A stretch of 64,000 nt of DNA. It comes from Mycobacterium sp. IS-1590 (GTDB lineage Bacteria > Actinomycetota > Actinomycetes > Mycobacteriales > Mycobacteriaceae). Shown piece by piece: positions 62,632 to 64,000 of the stretch. The notes beneath the pieces are model-generated. The model was given only the letters and a program-made list of their open reading frames with translations, did not search any database and had not been told where the DNA came from. Each line of letters starts with the position of its first letter. The stretch's first letter is position 1. Location of the stretch: assembly GCF_001500025.1 (NCBI RefSeq), contig NZ_LQIW01000049.1:124001-188000 (forward strand). Reading direction: 5' to 3'. A program made the position numbers and the translations under genes.

Positions 62632-63463
62632 CGACTATCCCACGTTCCCGGACAAGTCGACGTGGCCCGTCGTCTTTCCCGAGATCCCCGCGGGCACCAA
62701 CGGCCGGTTCGCGCGCCCGCCCCAGCACACGTCGAAGGAGGCCGCGCCGCGGATCCCGGCCGACCAGGTGCCCAAGCACGTCGCGGTCGTCATGGACGGC
62801 AACGGGCGCTGGGCCACCCAACGCGGCCTGCACCGCACCGAGGGGCACAAGATGGGTGAGGCCGTCCTCATCGACATCACTTGCGGGGCAATCGAAATCG
62901 GCATCAAACACCTGACCGTGTACGCGTTCTCCACCGAGAACTGGAAACGCAGCACCGAAGAGGTGCGCTTCCTGATGGGTTTCAACCGGGAGGTGGTGCG
63001 TCGCCGCCGGGAGAACCTCAACGACATGGGCGTGCGGATGCGCTGGGTCGGCTCGCGGCCCCGCATGTGGCGCAGCGTGATCAAGGAGTTCGACATCGCC
63101 GAGCAGATGACCGTCGGCAACGACGTCATCACGATCAACTACTGCGTCAACTACGGCGGGCGCACCGAGATCGTCGAGGCGACCCGTGAGCTCGCGCGCC
63201 TGGCCGCCGACGGCAAGATCAAGCCGGACCGCATCAGCGAAGCGACGTTCGCCAAGCACCTGCACCGCTCCGACATCCCCGACGTCGACCTGTTCATCCG
63301 GACGTCGGGAGAGCAGCGTGCCAGCAACTTCCTGCTCTGGCAGGCCGCCTACGCCGAGTTCGTGTTCCAGGACAAGTTGTGGCCGGATTACGACCGCCGC
63401 GACCTGTGGGCCGCCTGCGAGGAGTACGTCAACCGCAACCGTCGCTTCGGCAGAGCCGAATGA
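62561..63463 (+). CDS. uppS: Long-chain (Z)-prenyl diphosphate synthase
   Basis: A 300-residue cis-prenyltransferase, counterpart of Rv2361c, which makes decaprenyl diphosphate, the lipid carrier for arabinogalactan and peptidoglycan. An approximately 80-residue mycobacterial N-terminal extension precedes 'VAVVMDGNGRWATQRG' (catalytic Asp). 'YAFSTENWKRSTEEV' and 'DLFIRTSGEQRASNFLLWQ' are the family boxes. ATG at 62561 ('MASERDGRRKK') lies inside recO, as expected for the coupled pair. Confidence 0.92.
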   Translation: MASERDGRRKKAPPTYPQLPPAPDDYPTFPDKSTWPVVFPEIPAGTNGRFARPPQHTSKEAAPRIPADQVPKHVAVVMDGNGRWATQRGLHRTEGHKMGEAVLIDITCGAIEIGIKHLTVYAFSTENWKRSTEEVRFLMGFNREVVRRRRENLNDMGVRMRWVGSRPRMWRSVIKEFDIAEQMTVGNDVITINYCVNYGGRTEIVEATRELARLAADGKIKPDRISEATFAKHLHRSDIPDVDLFIRTSGEQRASNFLLWQAAYAEFVFQDKLWPDYDRRDLWAACEEYVNRNRRFGRAE

Positions 63464-63485
63464 TGTACCTGAGCGGAAGAGCCTG

Positions 63486-63911
63486 ATGGCACTGCAGGAG
63501 CGGCTCGGCGAGATCCTCGACGGTGTGCTGCCGGTGACGCGAGAGGCCGACGGGGCGCTCACCGTCCACCACGACGAGACCTTCGCCTCGCTGCGCACGG
63601 TTCCGATCGCCGAGGGCCTGGAATTGGTGTCGCTCACCCAGATTCTGGCCTGGGATCTGCCGCTGGACGCCAAACTGCGCGCCGCGGTCGCCGAACACGC
63701 CCACAACACGCTGCTGGGTACGGTGTCGCTGACCTCCAAGAGTGCGCCGAAACAGGTGGCCGCCGGGGCCAAACGCAACTCCAAGAAAGCCGCGGATGTG
63801 CTGCTGCGCTACAACTTTCCGGCCGCCGGGCTGACCGATGACGCGCTGCGCACGCTGATCCTCATGGTGCTGGCCACCGGCGCCGAGGTGCGTCGGGCGT
63901 TAGTCGGCTGA
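63486..63911 (+). CDS. Conserved actinobacterial protein (Rv2360c-like)
   Basis: A 141-residue protein with no recognised domain. It reads as an alpha/beta protein: 'HDETFASLRTVPIAEGLEL', 'LAWDLPLDAKLRAAVAEHA' and a helical C-terminus. No membrane segment or Cys. It starts 22 bp after uppS. Its stop overlaps the convergent zur stop region by 12 bp. Function unknown. Confidence 0.75.
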   Translation: MALQERLGEILDGVLPVTREADGALTVHHDETFASLRTVPIAEGLELVSLTQILAWDLPLDAKLRAAVAEHAHNTLLGTVSLTSKSAPKQVAAGAKRNSKKAADVLLRYNFPAAGLTDDALRTLILMVLATGAEVRRALVG

Positions 63912-64000
63912 ACCGTTCGTCGCTGCGCACTGGACACAGACGCCGAAGATTTCGATCGTGTGGCTGACATCGGAGAAGCCGTGCTGCCGGGCGATGTCGG
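63900..64000 (-). CDS. zur: Zinc uptake regulator Zur (FurB), C-terminal fragment
   Basis: The last 33 codons of a Fur-family regulator read in from the right edge on the minus strand: 'HGFSDVSHTIEIFGVCVQC' then a short tail ending TAA at 63900-63902. The Cys-x2-Cys pair is the structural zinc site typical of the Fur/Zur C-terminus, and position next to the Rv2360c-like gene matches furB (Rv2359). The rest, including the DNA-binding domain, is outside the window. Confidence 0.8.
   Translation of the reverse strand, partial: DIARQHGFSDVSHTIEIFGVCVQCAATNGSAD

Overview
The window is GC-rich actinobacterial DNA with the gene order of a mycobacterium. The order sulfate transporter, cysH/sirA, hemW, mycobactin (mbt) genes, hrcA-dnaJ2, phoH-ybeY-era, amidase, recO-uppS, zur matches, in reversed orientation, the Rv2402 to Rv2359 stretch of M. 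tuberculosis as I recall it. Extra genes at several points suggest a fast-growing environmental species (Mycolicibacterium type). No rRNA, tRNA, insertion sequence, prophage or CRISPR array was seen.

Region 1 (1-9.3 kb): two PknH-type sensor-domain lipoproteins (the first cut by the window edge), a 2OG-Fe(II) oxygenase, a LysR regulator, an SfnB-type flavin oxidoreductase paired with a MetE-like TIM barrel, a GH15 trehalase, an FAD monooxygenase and two tiny membrane proteins. Region 2 (9.3-17.9 kb): sulfur assimilation, with subI-cysT-cysW-cysA reading right, a SAM methyltransferase, and sirA-cysH-chelatase reading left. Both sulfur operons are preceded by a short reading frame ending in a run of Cys codons, with its start codon 7 nt after a -10-like hexamer. 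This is the layout of mycobacterial Cys-responsive leaderless attenuator ORFs. Region 3 (17.9-20.5 kb): hemW and an ECF sigma/anti-sigma pair.

Region 4 (20.6-51.8 kb) is the centrepiece, a rearranged mycobactin locus. The core genes mbtA, mbtB, mbtC, mbtD, mbtE, mbtF and mbtG are all present. No salicylate synthase (mbtI) and no mbtH is present anywhere in the window. Where Rv2387-mbtI-mbtJ lie in M. tuberculosis there is a 1727-residue KS-AT-DH-KR-ACP polyketide synthase with the architecture of an iterative 6-methylsalicylic acid synthase. It has its own IdeR-like iron box. The locus therefore probably builds a mycobactin capped with 6-methylsalicylate, as known chemically for mycobactin P of M. 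phlei. Between mbtB and mbtC sit an F420-type luciferase-like oxidoreductase, an IrtAB/YbtPQ-type ABC transporter pair without a siderophore-reductase domain, a 28-codon translationally coupled leader ORF and a free thioesterase with Cys in place of the nucleophile Ser. Five IdeR-like boxes mark the four divergent or operon-leading promoters.

Region 5 (51.8-64 kb) is conserved housekeeping: an Rv2375-like protein, hrcA, dnaJ2, rsmE, phoH, ybeY, a CorC/CNNM membrane protein, a degenerate cytidine-deaminase-like protein, era, a CAP-domain protein with an amidase on the other strand, recO, a long-chain Z-prenyl diphosphate synthase, an Rv2360c-like protein and the 3' end of zur.

Gene names come from motif reading and remembered synteny, not from database searches. 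Start codons were chosen from overlaps, lipoboxes and family N-termini.
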